A stretch of 64,000 bases of DNA from Bacillus albus (GCF_001884185.1 NZ_MAOE01000083.1:51230-115229), one strand, 5' to 3'; positions 26,316 through 38,330 are shown, numbered from the stretch's first letter. Notes: generated by a model not told the origin, from the sequence alone. Made by a program: numbers and translations.

Positions 26316-29300
26316 ATGCCTAATAGTCAAAAGGTTCGTCATTCATTATCATCTGCGCAGACTGGTATGTGGTTTGCTCAACAATTAGATCCGCTTAATC
26401 CAATTTATAATACCGGGGAATATGTAGAAATAAACGGAAATGTGAATCAAGATATTTTTGAATTAGCAGTACGTAGAGTTGTAATGGAAGCAGAAGCGCT
26501 ACATGTTCGTTTCGAAGAGGATGAAATTGGTCCATGGCAAGTTATTGAAGACTTACAGTTTCATATGCATTTTATTGACGTTCGTAAAGAAGAAAATCCT
26601 GAAGAAGCTGCTAAAGTATGGATGAAAAATGATTTATCTACGCCAGTCGATTTGAAAAGAGATACATTATTTACTGAAGCACTTATTCAAGTTGAAAATA
26701 ACCGTTTCTTTTGGTATCAGCGCATCCATCACATTGTGATGGATGGCTATGGATTTTCACTTCTAAGCCAAAAGGTAGCGAAAGAGTATACAACACTTAT
26801 AGAAGAAACAAATAAGAAAGAGAAGCCATTTGGTTCTCTTTCGAAAATTGTACAAGAAGACATGGAGTATCGTGAATCTAAACAATTTCAGGAAGATCGT
26901 ACTTTTTGGTTAGAGAAGTTTGCAGATGAACCAGAAGTTGTAAGCTTAGCAGAAAGAGCACCGAGAACATCAAATGGATTTTTACGAGAAACAGCTTATT
27001 TATCTAGTTCTAGCACGAAAACTTTACTAGAAGATATTAATGTTTCGTTAACAAGTTGGCCAGAATTTATTGTGGCTGTAACAAGTATTTATATGCATAA
27101 GTTAACAGGCGCAAATGATATTGTTTTAGGTTTACCGATGATGGGGCGTCTAGGCTCGGCATCTATTCATACACCGAGTATGGTAATGAATTTAGTACCA
27201 CTTCGTCTCACTGTAACTCCAAATATAACTCTTGCAGAATTATTACAGCAAGTTTCTAAAGAAATCCGAGACGTACGTCGTCATCATAAATATCGCCATG
27301 AAGAATTAAGAAGAGATTTAAAGTTACTAGGTGAAAATCAAAGGTTATTCGGGCCGTTAGTGAATGTGATGCCTTTTGATTATGGGCTTAACTTTGCTGG
27401 GAATCGTGGTATTACACATAATTTATCAGCAGGACCTGTCGATGATTTATCCATAAATGTTTATAAACGTTTCGATGAAAATGAGCTAATGATTCATTTT
27501 GATGCGAACCCGGAAGTATATAATGGCGCGGAACTAGCAGTACATAAAGAAAGATTTATGAATGTATTAGAATTAGTGATAAATGATTATGAAAAAGATG
27601 CGTCGATTGGAAGCATAAACATTACTCTTCCTGAAGAAAATCAAAAAGTTTTATTCGAATGGAATGAGACTAAAGAAGCTGAAGAGTTAATCTCTTTACC
27701 TATATTATTCGAAAAACAAGTACAAAAAAATCCAAATAAAATAGCAGTTACTTGTAACGGAATAAATCTTACGTATAAAGAGCTAAATGAACGAGCGAAT
27801 GAACTAGCACACTATTTAGTAGAAGAAGGAATAGGGCCAAATCATTTTGTAGCTTTAGTATTTCCAAGATCAGCGGAAATGGTAGTTAGTATGATAGCAG
27901 TTTTAAAGGCAGGTGCAGCGTATTTACCGATAGATCCAGAATATCCAGCCGAGCGAATCAATTATATTGTAAATGATACAAAACCAGTGTGTATCATTAC
28001 ACATTCATCTGTTTCATCTGCTTTAGTTGTAGAAAATGATATGAAAAAAATCGAATTAGATCGCGGAGAAACAGAACAAGCGTTAAAAGCATATTCTCAT
28101 ATGAATATACCATTAAGAATTGATGAATCACTTTTAAACCCAGCTTATACCATTTACACTTCAGGCTCAACGGGAAATCCAAAAGGCGTAATTGTTCCTA
28201 TGAAAGCTTTAAGTAACTTTTTATTGGCTATGGACGATATGTTTTCATTTAATGAAAACGGTCATTTAGTAGCAGTTACAACGTTTGCGTTTGATATTTC
28301 TGCACTAGAAATTTATTTACCTCTTATTAGTGGTGCAAGTTTAACAATCGCACAAAAAGAAGTGATTCAAGACCCCTCTGCGTTAACGGCATTGTTGCAA
28401 GAAGAAAGAGCGACAATTATGCAAGCTACACCAACGCTTTGGCAGGCGTTAGTAACGGAATATCCAGAGAGACTACAAGGGCTAAAAGTGCTTGTTGGTG
28501 GTGAAGCACTTCCAGCCCATTTAGCAAATACATTAAAAGAATTAGGTTGCTCTATTACAAACTTATATGGACCTACTGAAACGACTATTTGGTCTACTTT
28601 TAAGAACATCGACGAAAATGAAATTGGTATACCTTCTATTGGAAAACCGATTTGGAGTACAGATGTATATGTATTAGATGCAGGATTACAACCAGTACCA
28701 CCTGGAGTAATTGGCGAACTATATATTGCTGGAGAAGGACTTGCGAACGGCTATTTAGGAAAACCAGAGTTAACGGCTGAACGATTTGTTGCAAATCCTT
28801 TTGGAGAACGAGGGAAGCGCATGTACCGTACTGGTGATCTTGTAAAATGGCGCAATGATGGTGCGCTAGAATATGTGAGCCGTGCAGATCATCAAATTAA
28901 AATTCGTGGTTTCCGAATTGAATTAGCTGAAATTGAAATGGTATTACAACGACATGAAAATATTAAACAAGCAGTAGTAATGGTACGAGAAGACCGCCCA
29001 AATGACAAACGAATCATTGCGTATATCGTTGCCGAAGAGAAGGAAACGATTCATCTTTCCGAAATTCGTTCTTATATTTCAAAAAGTTTAGCGAATTATA
29101 TGGTACCATCAGCGTTTGTGTTGTTAGAAGAATTACCATTAACACCAAATGGAAAGATTGATAGAAAGAAATTACCTGCTCCTGATTTTAATGAAATGAA
29201 TAAGGAGAGAGTTGCTAGAAATCCGAAAGAAGAAATATTATGTGATTTATTTGCAGAAGTACTTGGTGTTTCTCGTATTAGCATTGATGATAATTTCTTT

Positions 29301-32300
29301 GAAATGGGAGGCCATTCGCTTCTTGCATCTCGTTTAATGGCAAGAATTCGTGAAACGTTAAGTGTCGAATTAGGAATTGGAAAATTATTCGAATCGCCAA
29401 CTGTTGCTGAACTAGCGAAGCAACTGGATGGAGCAAAAAGTGCAAGACCAGCTATTCAGAAAGTAAGTAGACCAAGTGAAGTTCCACTTTCATTTGCACA
29501 GCGTAGGCTATGGTTCTTAAATTGTTTAGAAGGTCCGAGCCCTACTTATAATATTCCATTAGTCATTCGTTTGTCTGGAAAGTTGAACGAGGAAGCATTG
29601 CAAGGTGCTTTTTATGATGTAGTCGAGAAACATGAAACACTGAGAACAATTTTCCCTAACGTATTAGGTAGTTCCTATCAGAAAATTTTAGATATGGAAA
29701 ATATAAATCTAGAAATGATTAAAACAAAAACATGTAAAAAGGAATTAGAAAGTGTGCTTGCAGAGGCGGTAAGATATAGCTTTAACCTCGATGTTGAACC
29801 AGCAGTTCGTTTGCAACTATTTACAGTGAATGAAAACGAACATGTATTGCTAATTCTATTGCACCATATTGTAGGGGATGGCTGGTCATTACAACCGTTA
29901 ACGAGAGATTTTACAACGTCATATAAAGCACGATGTCAAGGTGAAAGAGCACAGCTGGAAACACTTCCAGTGCAATATGCAGATTATGCACTTTGGCAAC
30001 AGCAACTGCTCGGTAATGAAACTACACCAGAAAGTCTTATTTCAACACAATTAGATTTTTGGAAGAAAGAGCTAGAAGGTTTACCAGACAAAATAGAGTT
30101 ACCTACAGATTACCAGCGTCCAGTTGAAACGAGTTACCGCGGAGAAACAATTCATTTTCATATAGATGCAGGTATGCATAGTAGGTTAGTAGAGCTTGCA
30201 CGGAAAAACGGAGTTAGTTTGTTTATGGTGTTGCAAGCAGGACTTAGTGCGCTATTTACAAGATTAGGTGCGGGTACGGATATACCAATCGGTAGTCCGA
30301 TTGCTGGAAGAAACGATGATGCTCTCTCTGACATAGTCGGTTTATTTGTAAATACATTAGTGTTACGTACAAATACATCAGGAGATCCAAGCTTTAAAGA
30401 ATTATTAAATAGAGTGAAGCAATCAAATCTTACAGCTTACGAAAATCAAGATGTACCATTTGAACGACTCGTTGAAGTGTTAAATCCAGTACGTACTCGA
30501 AATAGTCATCCGCTGTTTCAAGTTATGTTTGCTTTCCAAAATACGCCAGAAGCAACCTTTGATGCTCCGGGTATAGAAGCGAGCCTTGAAATTCAAAGCG
30601 TTGGCTCTGCGAAATTTGATTTAACATTTGAAATTAGCGAGAGTAACGGAGTTGATGGTACTCCAAACGGTTTACACGGATTGTTAGAGTTTAGTACTGA
30701 TTTATATAAACGTGAAACGGTGCAAAAATTAATAGAACGATACATTCTATTATTAGATGATGCAGCGGAGAATCCTGATCAATCAATTGGTAGATTAGAA
30801 ATATTAACGTTAGCAGAGAAAAATACAGTGTTAGAAAAGTGGAATGGTGGTTTTCAAATTGTACCAGAAATGACATTATCACAATTATTTGAAAAGCAGG
30901 CTCATATAAATCCGAATGCTATTGCTGTCGTCTTTGAAGATGAAAAGTTAACTTATGAAGAGTTAAATAAAAAAGCGAATAAAATAGCTCGTTTGTTAAT
31001 AGCAAAAGGAATTGGCCCTGATCAACTCGTTGCTTTAGCAATGCCGAGATCTTTACATATGGTTGTGAGTTTACTTGCGGTTCTTAAAGCAGGAGCAGGT
31101 TATCTTCCATTAGATCCAGATTATCCGTCTGATCGTATTTCATTTATGCTCCAAGATGCGAAACCATCATGTGTTTTAACAAATTCAGATGTGGAAATTG
31201 AATGTGATGAAGAACTGAAAATTTTAGTTGATGATGTAAAAGTAATAGAAGAAATTGAGAAATATAGTAAAGATAATATTGATGAAATGGAGCGTGTGAA
31301 GCCGTTAACTCCATCACATATTGCTTACGTTATTTATACGTCAGGCTCAACAGGTAGACCGAAAGGCGTTATGATACCTCATCAAAACGTAGTAAGACTT
31401 TTAGGAGCAACTGATCATTGGTTCCAGTTTGACGCAGACGATGTTTGGACGATGTTCCATTCATACGCTTTTGATTTCTCCGTTTGGGAAATTTGGGGAC
31501 CTTTATTATATGGAGGGCGTCTAGTCGTAGTACCACATACTGTAAGTCGTTCGCCGAAAGAATTTTTACAACTGCTTGTTAAGGAAAAGGTTACTGTTTT
31601 AAACCAAACTCCATCAGCGTTCTATCAATTTATGCAAGCAGATCGTGAAAATGAAGAGATTGGTCAAAAGTTATCTTTACGATATGTTGTTTTTGGAGGA
31701 GAAGCACTTGAGCTAAGTCGATTAGAAGATTGGTACAGTCGACATCCTCATAACGCACCAAAAGTTATAAATATGTACGGAATTACGGAGACGACTGTAC
31801 ATGTTAGTTATATTGAGTTAGATGAAACAATCGTCTCTTTACGAGCGAATAGTTTAATTGGGTGTAGTATACCTGATCTTAAAGTGTATGTGTTAGACAA
31901 CTATTTACAACCTGTGCCACCAGGAGTAGTTGGAGAAATGTATGTTGCCGGTGCCGGGCTTGCTCGTGGATATTTAGGAAAGGCAGGTTTAACTGCAGAA
32001 CGTTTTATTGCAGATCCATTTGGCAAGCCGGGTACAAGAATGTATCGTACTGGAGACTTAGCACGTTGGCGTCAAGATGGGACGCTAGATTATATAGGAC
32101 GCGCAGATCATCAAATAAAAATTCGCGGATTCCGAATTGAATTAGGGGAAATAGAAGCGGTCATAATGAAACACCCTAAAGTTGAGCAAGTAGCCGTTAT
32201 TGTACGGGAAGATCAACCAGGGGATAAACGATTAGTTTCTTATATCGTCGCATCAAATAATGAAATGATTGATACGAATGAAATGCGCCAATTTGCTGGA

Positions 32301-33473
32301 GGTAGTTTACCAGATTACATGCTTCCATACGCTTTTGTAGTAGTAAATGAGTTGCCTTTAACTCCAAACGGTAAATTAGATAGAAAGGCATTACCGGCTC
32401 CAGAATTTATCGCATCATCTTCTAATCGTGGACCAAGAACACCGCAAGAAGAAATGTTATGTGACTTATTTACAGAGATTTTAAGTGTACCTCAAATTGG
32501 AATTGATGACGGATTCTTTGATTTAGGTGGTCATTCACTTCTTGCAGTGCAGCTTATGAGCCGAATTAAAGAAGCACTTGGAGTGGAATTAAATATCGGA
32601 ACTTTATTTGCAGCACCAACCGTTGCGGGATTAGCTGAGAGACTTGAAATGGGAAATGGTCAAAGTGCACTTGATGTGTTGCTTCCATTACGATCGGGCG
32701 GAGACCAATTACCACTATTTTGTGTACACCCAGCAGGTGGATTAAGTTGGTGCTATGCAGGACTTATGAAATCTTTAGGAACAGATTATCCAATCTACGG
32801 TGTCCAAGCACGTGGTATCGCTAAAAATGAAGAGCTTCCAAAAACTTTAGAGGAAATGGCGACGGATTATTTAAAACACGTTCGTAAAGTACAGCCTCAC
32901 GGACCGTATCGTTTACTCGGCTGGTCGCTCGGAGGAAATGTTGTGCATGCAATGGCAGCGCAACTACAAAATGAAGGGGAAGAAGTAGAATTACTCGTTA
33001 TGCTAGATTCTTATCCAGGTCACTTCTTACCGAATACGGAAGCACCGACTGAAGAAGAGGCGTTAATCGCATTACTTGCTTTAGGTGGATATGATCCAGA
33101 TAACATGGATGGCAAACCACTTACGATGGAAAGTGCAGTAGAAATACTTCGTAAAGATGGAAGTGCATTAGCAAGTCTTGAAGAAGAGACAATTCTAAAT
33201 TTGAAAGAAACGTATGTAAATTCAGTAGGGTTGTTAGGGAAATATGTACCGAAAGTTTATAACGGAGATATTTTATTCTTTAGATCTACTGTTATACCAG
33301 AATGGTTTGATCCTATTTCTCCAAATACGTGGCTAAATTATTTAGACGGGGAAATAGTGCAACACGATATTGATTGTAGACATAAAGATTTATGTCAGCC
33401 AGGTCCGCTTACAGAAATTGGACAAGTATTAGCGAAATATTTGCAGAATAAGAAAGGGGTAAGTATAGTATGA
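26316..33473 (+). CDS. dhbF: Bacillibactin nonribosomal peptide synthetase (C-A-T-C-A-T-TE)
   Basis: 2385 residues. Domains in order: condensation 1 (HHIVMDG at 138), adenylation 1 ([11 protein letters not shown] at 614), carrier 1 (Ser1001 in GGHSLL), condensation 2 (HHIVGDGWS at 1183), adenylation 2 ([11 protein letters not shown] near 1674), carrier 2 (Ser2074), and thioesterase (GWSLGGN, Ser2204). My reading of the adenylation pocket gives DILQLGLIW for domain 1, the glycine code, and DFWNVGMVH for domain 2, a threonine code. With DhbE and DhbB it makes the trimeric (DHB-Gly-Thr)3 lactone, the thioesterase doing the trimerisation and release. Confidence 0.96.
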   Translation: MPNSQKVRHSLSSAQTGMWFAQQLDPLNPIYNTGEYVEINGNVNQDIFELAVRRVVMEAEALHVRFEEDEIGPWQVIEDLQFHMHFIDVRKEENPEEAAKVWMKNDLSTPVDLKRDTLFTEALIQVENNRFFWYQRIHHIVMDGYGFSLLSQKVAKEYTTLIEETNKKEKPFGSLSKIVQEDMEYRESKQFQEDRTFWLEKFADEPEVVSLAERAPRTSNGFLRETAYLSSSSTKTLLEDINVSLTSWPEFIVAVTSIYMHKLTGANDIVLGLPMMGRLGSASIHTPSMVMNLVPLRLTVTPNITLAELLQQVSKEIRDVRRHHKYRHEELRRDLKLLGENQRLFGPLVNVMPFDYGLNFAGNRGITHNLSAGPVDDLSINVYKRFDENELMIHFDANPEVYNGAELAVHKERFMNVLELVINDYEKDASIGSINITLPEENQKVLFEWNETKEAEELISLPILFEKQVQKNPNKIAVTCNGINLTYKELNERANELAHYLVEEGIGPNHFVALVFPRSAEMVVSMIAVLKAGAAYLPIDPEYPAERINYIVNDTKPVCIITHSSVSSALVVENDMKKIELDRGETEQALKAYSHMNIPLRIDESLLNPAYTIYTSGSTGNPKGVIVPMKALSNFLLAMDDMFSFNENGHLVAVTTFAFDISALEIYLPLISGASLTIAQKEVIQDPSALTALLQEERATIMQATPTLWQALVTEYPERLQGLKVLVGGEALPAHLANTLKELGCSITNLYGPTETTIWSTFKNIDENEIGIPSIGKPIWSTDVYVLDAGLQPVPPGVIGELYIAGEGLANGYLGKPELTAERFVANPFGERGKRMYRTGDLVKWRNDGALEYVSRADHQIKIRGFRIELAEIEMVLQRHENIKQAVVMVREDRPNDKRIIAYIVAEEKETIHLSEIRSYISKSLANYMVPSAFVLLEELPLTPNGKIDRKKLPAPDFNEMNKERVARNPKEEILCDLFAEVLGVSRISIDDNFFEMGGHSLLASRLMARIRETLSVELGIGKLFESPTVAELAKQLDGAKSARPAIQKVSRPSEVPLSFAQRRLWFLNCLEGPSPTYNIPLVIRLSGKLNEEALQGAFYDVVEKHETLRTIFPNVLGSSYQKILDMENINLEMIKTKTCKKELESVLAEAVRYSFNLDVEPAVRLQLFTVNENEHVLLILLHHIVGDGWSLQPLTRDFTTSYKARCQGERAQLETLPVQYADYALWQQQLLGNETTPESLISTQLDFWKKELEGLPDKIELPTDYQRPVETSYRGETIHFHIDAGMHSRLVELARKNGVSLFMVLQAGLSALFTRLGAGTDIPIGSPIAGRNDDALSDIVGLFVNTLVLRTNTSGDPSFKELLNRVKQSNLTAYENQDVPFERLVEVLNPVRTRNSHPLFQVMFAFQNTPEATFDAPGIEASLEIQSVGSAKFDLTFEISESNGVDGTPNGLHGLLEFSTDLYKRETVQKLIERYILLLDDAAENPDQSIGRLEILTLAEKNTVLEKWNGGFQIVPEMTLSQLFEKQAHINPNAIAVVFEDEKLTYEELNKKANKIARLLIAKGIGPDQLVALAMPRSLHMVVSLLAVLKAGAGYLPLDPDYPSDRISFMLQDAKPSCVLTNSDVEIECDEELKILVDDVKVIEEIEKYSKDNIDEMERVKPLTPSHIAYVIYTSGSTGRPKGVMIPHQNVVRLLGATDHWFQFDADDVWTMFHSYAFDFSVWEIWGPLLYGGRLVVVPHTVSRSPKEFLQLLVKEKVTVLNQTPSAFYQFMQADRENEEIGQKLSLRYVVFGGEALELSRLEDWYSRHPHNAPKVINMYGITETTVHVSYIELDETIVSLRANSLIGCSIPDLKVYVLDNYLQPVPPGVVGEMYVAGAGLARGYLGKAGLTAERFIADPFGKPGTRMYRTGDLARWRQDGTLDYIGRADHQIKIRGFRIELGEIEAVIMKHPKVEQVAVIVREDQPGDKRLVSYIVASNNEMIDTNEMRQFAGGSLPDYMLPYAFVVVNELPLTPNGKLDRKALPAPEFIASSSNRGPRTPQEEMLCDLFTEILSVPQIGIDDGFFDLGGHSLLAVQLMSRIKEALGVELNIGTLFAAPTVAGLAERLEMGNGQSALDVLLPLRSGGDQLPLFCVHPAGGLSWCYAGLMKSLGTDYPIYGVQARGIAKNEELPKTLEEMATDYLKHVRKVQPHGPYRLLGWSLGGNVVHAMAAQLQNEGEEVELLVMLDSYPGHFLPNTEAPTEEEALIALLALGGYDPDNMDGKPLTMESAVEILRKDGSALASLEEETILNLKETYVNSVGLLGKYVPKVYNGDILFFRSTVIPEWFDPISPNTWLNYLDGEIVQHDIDCRHKDLCQPGPLTEIGQVLAKYLQNKKGVSIV

Positions 33474-33694
33474 CGAATCCATTTGAAAATGATAATTACA
33501 CATATAGAGTATTAAAAAATGAGGAGGGTCAGTATTCTCTCTGGCCTGTCTTTCTTGATGTACCTATTGGTTGGAACGTCGTACATAAAGACGCTAGTAG
33601 GAATGATTGTTTACAATATGTTGAAAATAACTGGGAAGATTTGAATCCAAAAAGTAATCAAGTTGGCAAAAAAATATTAGTAGGAAAACGATAA
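33470..33694 (+). CDS. MbtH-like protein
   Basis: 74 residues carrying the family signature ([24 protein letters not shown], here abbreviated: N-P-F-E-N then SLWPVF, PIGWNVV and [16 protein letters not shown]). These small proteins bind adenylation domains and aid their folding or activity. It overlaps the dhbF stop by four bases (ATGA), so the two are translationally coupled and it presumably serves DhbF. Confidence 0.94.
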   Translation: MTNPFENDNYTYRVLKNEEGQYSLWPVFLDVPIGWNVVHKDASRNDCLQYVENNWEDLNPKSNQVGKKILVGKR

Positions 33695-35136
33695 TGAAGG
33701 CAAAAATAAATCCAAAAGTAGTTGTAAGCATCGTATATATAACAGCGATGTTTATGGCTGCGATGGATGCAACAATTGTGAACGTAGCACTACAAACGAT
33801 AAGTAAAGAACTACAAGTGCCGCCATCCGCAATGGGGACAGTTAATATTGGGTATTTGGTTAGCCTAGCTGTTTTCCTTCCAATTTCCGGTTGGTTAGGA
33901 GATCGTTTCGGTACGAAAAGGGTATTTTTAATTGCTCTTTTCGTATTTACAACTGCGTCTGCATTATGCGGAGTAGCGAACGATATTACTTCATTGAATA
34001 TTTTTCGTATTATGCAAGGTGCTGGTGGGGGGCTTTTAACACCAGTTGGGATGGCGATGTTATTTCGAACGTTTTCACCAGAGGAAAGGCCGAAAATTTC
34101 TCGGTTTATTGTGTTACCAATTGCTGTGGCACCAGCAGTAGGACCAATTATTGGTGGTTTTTTTGTAGATCAAATGTCTTGGCGCTGGGCATTTTATATT
34201 AATGTACCGTTCGGAATCGTAGCGTTACTATTCGGTCTACTATTTTTAAAAGAGCATATTGAAAAATCAGCTGGTCGCTTTGATTCTCTCGGTTTTATTC
34301 TTTCAGCACCAGGATTTTCGATGCTAATCTATGCACTTAGTCAAGGCCCGTCAAAAGGATGGGTTTCCCCAGAGATTATAAGTACTGGAATAGCTGGGAG
34401 TGTATTCATGGCGTTGTTTATCATTGTAGAACTTAGAGTAAAGCAACCGATGTTAGATTTACGCTTATTAAAAGAGCCCGTCTTTAGAAAAATGAGTCTT
34501 ATTTCATTGTTTTCATCAGCTGGTTTACTAGGAATGTTATTTATTTTTCCGCTTATGTATCAAAATGTAATAGGAGTTTCCGCATTGGAATCAGGTCTTA
34601 CGACATTCCCGGAGGCGATTGGGTTAATGATATCGTCACAGATTGTACCATGGTCATATAAGAAATTAGGAGCTCGTAAAGTAATTTCTATTGGCTTAAT
34701 TTGTACGGCAATTATCTTCGTTTTATTAAGTTTTGTAAATCACGATACGAATCCATGGCAAATACGGGCATTATTGTTTGGAATAGGTATTTTCTTAGGT
34801 CAGTCTGTTGGAGCAGTCCAATTTTCTGCATTTAACAATATTACGCCACCTTCTATGGGGAGAGCTACGACTATATTTAATGTGCAAAATCGATTAGGTT
34901 CAGCGATAGGAGTTGCTGTTTTAGCTAGCATATTATCTGGGTTTGGAAGTAATGAAATACAGAATCATACACAGTCAGATTTCTTACCATATCAAGCTGC
35001 ATTAATTGGATCAGCAATTTTTTTACTCGTAGCATTACTATTTTCTTTACGTATTTCAGATAAAGAGGTAATGTCAAAGAAGAAAGAAAAAATGTTATCC
35101 GTATCAAAAAAACAGAAAGCACTTGTCAATGAATAA
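33694..35136 (+). CDS. DHA2 (EmrB/QacA-type) MFS exporter, likely for bacillibactin
   Basis: 480 residues with about 14 predicted helices, the DHA2 size. Markers include FMAAMDATIVNVAL at the N-terminus, SGWLGDRFGTKRVF in loop 2-3, and the motif C-like AVAPAVGPIIGGFF. The ATG overlaps the mbtH stop by one base (TAATG). Its position inside the siderophore operon makes export of bacillibactin the obvious role, but this is inference: the known B. subtilis exporter YmfE is a different MFS gene. Confidence 0.85.
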   Translation: MKAKINPKVVVSIVYITAMFMAAMDATIVNVALQTISKELQVPPSAMGTVNIGYLVSLAVFLPISGWLGDRFGTKRVFLIALFVFTTASALCGVANDITSLNIFRIMQGAGGGLLTPVGMAMLFRTFSPEERPKISRFIVLPIAVAPAVGPIIGGFFVDQMSWRWAFYINVPFGIVALLFGLLFLKEHIEKSAGRFDSLGFILSAPGFSMLIYALSQGPSKGWVSPEIISTGIAGSVFMALFIIVELRVKQPMLDLRLLKEPVFRKMSLISLFSSAGLLGMLFIFPLMYQNVIGVSALESGLTTFPEAIGLMISSQIVPWSYKKLGARKVISIGLICTAIIFVLLSFVNHDTNPWQIRALLFGIGIFLGQSVGAVQFSAFNNITPPSMGRATTIFNVQNRLGSAIGVAVLASILSGFGSNEIQNHTQSDFLPYQAALIGSAIFLLVALLFSLRISDKEVMSKKKEKMLSVSKKQKALVNE

Positions 35137-35169
35137 CAATTGATATTCGTTGTATAAAGGAGAGTTTAC

Positions 35170-35919
35170 ATGATAGAAAGTAAAGTTGTAGATTCTATAC
35201 CAACTCTTAATGAGAATGATTGTCAAATATGGTGGGGAAGAATTTCAGATTTACAATCATGGCATTACAATTTACTAAATGACGTTGAACGAGAGAAAGC
35301 AAATTCATATCACCATTCGGCAGATCGTGCACGATTTATAATAGGTTGTGTAATTAGTAGATTAGTTCTTGGAAAGATACTTTCTATGTCGCCAGTTCAA
35401 GTACCGGTTGATCGAATGTGCCCAGTATGTAAGTTACAACATGGCAGACCACAATTACCAGAAGGCATGCCGTTGTTATCTGTTTCTCATTCGGGTGAGT
35501 GGGTTGTTGTTGCATTTACAAAATCTGCACCTGTAGGCGTTGATGTTGAACAAATGAATCCAAATGTAGATGTTATGAAAATGGCAGAGGGTGTATTAAC
35601 GGACATTGAAATAGCGCAAGTAATGAAATTACGAGATGAACAAAAAATAGAAGGGTTTTTAACATATTGGACTAGAAAAGAAGCAGTACTAAAAGCGACA
35701 GGTGAAGGACTAATGATTCCACCAGTGGATATTACTGTATCAGCTCCAAATGATCCTCCAAACTTGTTGGTTTTTAAGGATAGGCAAGAGTTAGTAGAAA
35801 CTACAATGATGGAAGATATAAGACCAAGTGAAGATTATATGGCTTCTATTGCAATATTTAGTAAAGAAGTAACTGAAATCACACAGTTAGACGCAGTAGC
35901 GCTTTTAAATTATAAATAA
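35170..35919 (+). CDS. Sfp-type 4'-phosphopantetheinyl transferase
   Basis: 249 residues. The Sfp signature is present as VGVDVEQ and WTRKEAVLKATGEGL, supplying the Mg2+ and CoA binding residues; SVSHSGEWVVVAF lies just before. It transfers phosphopantetheine from CoA to carrier-domain serines, here in DhbB and DhbF. GGAGAG precedes the ATG. Having a dedicated transferase in the siderophore operon differs from B. subtilis, where sfp is elsewhere. Confidence 0.9.
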   Translation: MIESKVVDSIPTLNENDCQIWWGRISDLQSWHYNLLNDVEREKANSYHHSADRARFIIGCVISRLVLGKILSMSPVQVPVDRMCPVCKLQHGRPQLPEGMPLLSVSHSGEWVVVAFTKSAPVGVDVEQMNPNVDVMKMAEGVLTDIEIAQVMKLRDEQKIEGFLTYWTRKEAVLKATGEGLMIPPVDITVSAPNDPPNLLVFKDRQELVETTMMEDIRPSEDYMASIAIFSKEVTEITQLDAVALLNYK

Positions 35920-35954
35920 GTTTAATAAAATATCTTATAGAAGAGGTGTTCCTC

Positions 35955-36497
35955 ATGTTAGTAGCGGAAAATAGAACAAATGAATTCACTTATAATGTAC
36001 AAGCAATTAAAAGTATTTTATTTTCTAGAGATACATCATCTATTCATGCTTTAGAAAAGCTTTTGAATGATACAGTTCAGTTTGATGTTCTCGAACAAGA
36101 GATAATTGATAGACAGTATATCCCGAAAGAAGCAAAGAATTTCTTCGATAAAAACGGAACATTTCTTTACCGTGTATCCAATGTTAGTTATAAAGGAAAA
36201 GTATTATCTGAAAATCTCATTTTTGCGGATACTTCGTTTTTACCAAATACAATAAAGAGGGAGTTAGAGAGTGGAAACATTCCAGTTGAAAAACTTATAG
36301 AACAGATGGAAGTAAGAAGGAATGTATTATATGAAGGATATCAGCCATCTGGAAATATTATTGAATTGTTTGATGGATGTTCTGTTACAGCAAATGTGTA
36401 TCCAACTAGAAAATATCAAATTGTAAGTAACTGCAAATGTATGTTTTATATTTGTGAAGTGTATCATGCAGAAAATATAAAGGAATTACTTATTTAA
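35955..36497 (+). CDS. Chorismate lyase-like (DUF98) protein
   Basis: 180 residues, no signal peptide. The pattern FLYRVSNVSYKGKVLSE, then LIFADTSFLP, then IPVEKLIEQMEVRRN and YPTRKYQIV...MFYICEVYH follows the chorismate lyase/UTRA-like fold seen in UbiC and DUF98 proteins: an R-V strand, a leucine-rich helix, then a Y-x-R-x-Y-x-I strand and an I-x-E-V end. I infer a chorismate-derived substrate or effector, which fits a cluster that consumes chorismate. The ATG at 35955 follows AGAGGTG. It is the last gene before the operon terminator. The family call is from memory and unverified. Confidence 0.6.
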   Translation: MLVAENRTNEFTYNVQAIKSILFSRDTSSIHALEKLLNDTVQFDVLEQEIIDRQYIPKEAKNFFDKNGTFLYRVSNVSYKGKVLSENLIFADTSFLPNTIKRELESGNIPVEKLIEQMEVRRNVLYEGYQPSGNIIELFDGCSVTANVYPTRKYQIVSNCKCMFYICEVYHAENIKELLI

Positions 36498-36500
36498 AAT

Positions 36501-36536
36501 AAGAAACCAGCCTATAAAATGGCTGGTTTCTTGTTT
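36501..36536. terminator. Terminator closing the dhb operon
   Basis: AAGAAACCAGCC (36501-36512) pairs with GGCTGGTTTCTT (36521-36532), with A and T flanks. It also serves the convergent HU gene. Confidence 0.9.
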
Positions 36537-36807
36537 ATTTCACAGCTTCTTTTAACTCTTTACCTGCTTTAAATGCTGGGACTTTACCAGCAGCGATTTG
36601 AATTTCTTCACCAGTTTGTGGGTTACGTCCTGTACGAGCAGATCTTTCGCGCACTTCAAAAGTTCCAAAGCCAATCAATTGAACTTTATCGCCAGATTGT
36701 AATGCAGTAGCAATTGTGTCAAAAACAGATTGTACAGCTGCAGAAGCATCCTTTTGAGAAATATCAGCTGATTGTGCTACATTTTTAATTAATTCTGTTT
36801 TGTTCAT
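36535..36807 (-). CDS. DNA-binding protein HU
   Basis: 90 residues, the exact HU length. [21 protein letters not shown] is the DNA-wrapping beta-arm signature, followed by [15 protein letters not shown]. It is a histone-like protein that bends DNA. AGGTG precedes the ATG. B. cereus group genomes carry several HU paralogues, so this is not necessarily the main hbs/hupA gene. Confidence 0.94.
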   Translation of the reverse strand: MNKTELIKNVAQSADISQKDASAAVQSVFDTIATALQSGDKVQLIGFGTFEVRERSARTGRNPQTGEEIQIAAGKVPAFKAGKELKEAVK

Positions 36808-37012
36808 GTTTTCACCTCATAAAAAATTTTTTTGGAATGAATGATTTAGTATAATAGATAGTAAAGATAAAGCTATTTATATTGTTAGCAAGAATGCTAT
36901 ATAGTTATGTTAATTTCGTTGCAAGAAACTGAATCCCTGCTAATAATTAGGGATTAATTAAGAATTGATGCATAGAAATCATTGTAATATGAGGATGAGG
37001 GGGAGTATACGG

Positions 37013-37780
37013 ATGATTTTTCGTGAAAAAGATGAGAAAGAAAGTATATTAATTCGTCAACATGATCACGGTTTTTTAGCTGGGGAAATTGCGAAACATA
37101 TAAAAAAAGATTTTTTTGAAGATGACGCATACTTAAAAGCGGCTATTGATGCAATATATGAGCATGATAGAGGATGGATAGAGCTTGATAAAGTTCCAAT
37201 TTTGAATGATGCTAAAAATATCCCGTATACATTTATGGATTGTCCTAGCTCATTACGCTTTGTTTTTTATAAGATTGGTTTGAATGAAATTGAAGGCTCT
37301 AATCCATATGGAGCATTACTTTGTAGTAAACATTTTTTATCATTTCCATTAAATGAGAAAGACGAAGAGATGATGTCATTTTATACAGGGGAATTGGAAC
37401 GACAAAAAAGAATTTTGAAAACGCTAACAAATGAACAATTTGCGATGTTCGACAAACATTATAGATTATTAAAGTTTTGCGATGAACTTTCGTTATACGT
37501 ATGTATGAATAAACCTGGCGTAGAAAAGGAAAATGAAATTGATTTGTTTAAAAATGGTTTTGAAGGAACAGAAATGTTTAATAACAAAGAAGAAAAACTT
37601 ATTCAAGCTGAATGGGTGGGCGAGGAAACAATTCGGATTACACCGTTTCCATTTCAAACTGAATTTTATACGTATGTAAAATATAAAACTATAAATAAAC
37701 GTGAAATTGAAGAAAAAGGAATTGTAAAGGCCGATAGAGAATCAGAAATAAAGAAACAAACCATTCATTTCATACAATAG
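37013..37780 (+). CDS. DUF3891 family protein
   Basis: 255 residues, soluble. HDHGFLAGEIA and YEHDRGWIELD near the N-terminus, then PYGALLCSKHFLSF, place conserved histidines as in the DUF3891 family, which looks HD-domain-like. No function is established. The ATG at 37013 follows GAGGGGGAG; the earlier ATG at 36965 has no ribosome binding site. It ends 14 bases before the DinB gene and is probably co-transcribed. Confidence 0.78.
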   Translation: MIFREKDEKESILIRQHDHGFLAGEIAKHIKKDFFEDDAYLKAAIDAIYEHDRGWIELDKVPILNDAKNIPYTFMDCPSSLRFVFYKIGLNEIEGSNPYGALLCSKHFLSFPLNEKDEEMMSFYTGELERQKRILKTLTNEQFAMFDKHYRLLKFCDELSLYVCMNKPGVEKENEIDLFKNGFEGTEMFNNKEEKLIQAEWVGEETIRITPFPFQTEFYTYVKYKTINKREIEEKGIVKADRESEIKKQTIHFIQ

Positions 37781-37794
37781 GGGGGCGATTTTGA

Positions 37795-38319
37795 TTGAAA
37801 GAGTACATGTTAAAACAGGTGGATTACCATGCTTGGGCTAATATACGATTATTCAATCGAATAAAAGAATTACCAAGCTATGAGTCTATTTTTAATGAAC
37901 AGATACAGAGTGTATTTCCATCAATTAAGGATACTTTTGCACATATTTATATAACAGATCAAGTGTGGTTACATATATTGCATGGTAAAAGTATGAATGA
38001 AGCAATACAAGACCGAGAAAGTTTACGAACAGAAATCGAAAATAAATCGTTACATGAATTAGAAGAAATGTTTGAAAACATGACAAAACAATATATAGAC
38101 TTTTTAATTACAATAGAGGATGTGAATGCTGTATTTGTTATCGAGAATCCATATGTAGGGAAATTAGAAACGTCAATTTTAGAGTTAGTACAACATGTCG
38201 TAAACCATGGGACATATCATAGGGGAAATATAACAGCGATGATTCGTCAACTTGGTCATTCGTCGACAATGATGGATTTTGTACTGTATTTACATATGGT
38301 TAAAAAGCAGGAAGAGTAA
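37795..38319 (+). CDS. DinB/YfiT-like protein
   Basis: 174 residues of the DinB four-helix metal-binding family. The three conserved histidine positions are visible: DYHAWAN near the N-terminus, FAHIYITDQVWL, and VNHGTYHRGNI. Family members are often thiol-dependent transferases, but most are uncharacterised. The start is TTG at 37795 behind GGGGGGCG; an in-frame ATG at 37807 is the alternative. Confidence 0.82.
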   Translation: MKEYMLKQVDYHAWANIRLFNRIKELPSYESIFNEQIQSVFPSIKDTFAHIYITDQVWLHILHGKSMNEAIQDRESLRTEIENKSLHELEEMFENMTKQYIDFLITIEDVNAVFVIENPYVGKLETSILELVQHVVNHGTYHRGNITAMIRQLGHSSTMMDFVLYLHMVKKQEE

Positions 38320-38330
38320 TATTATTTGTA

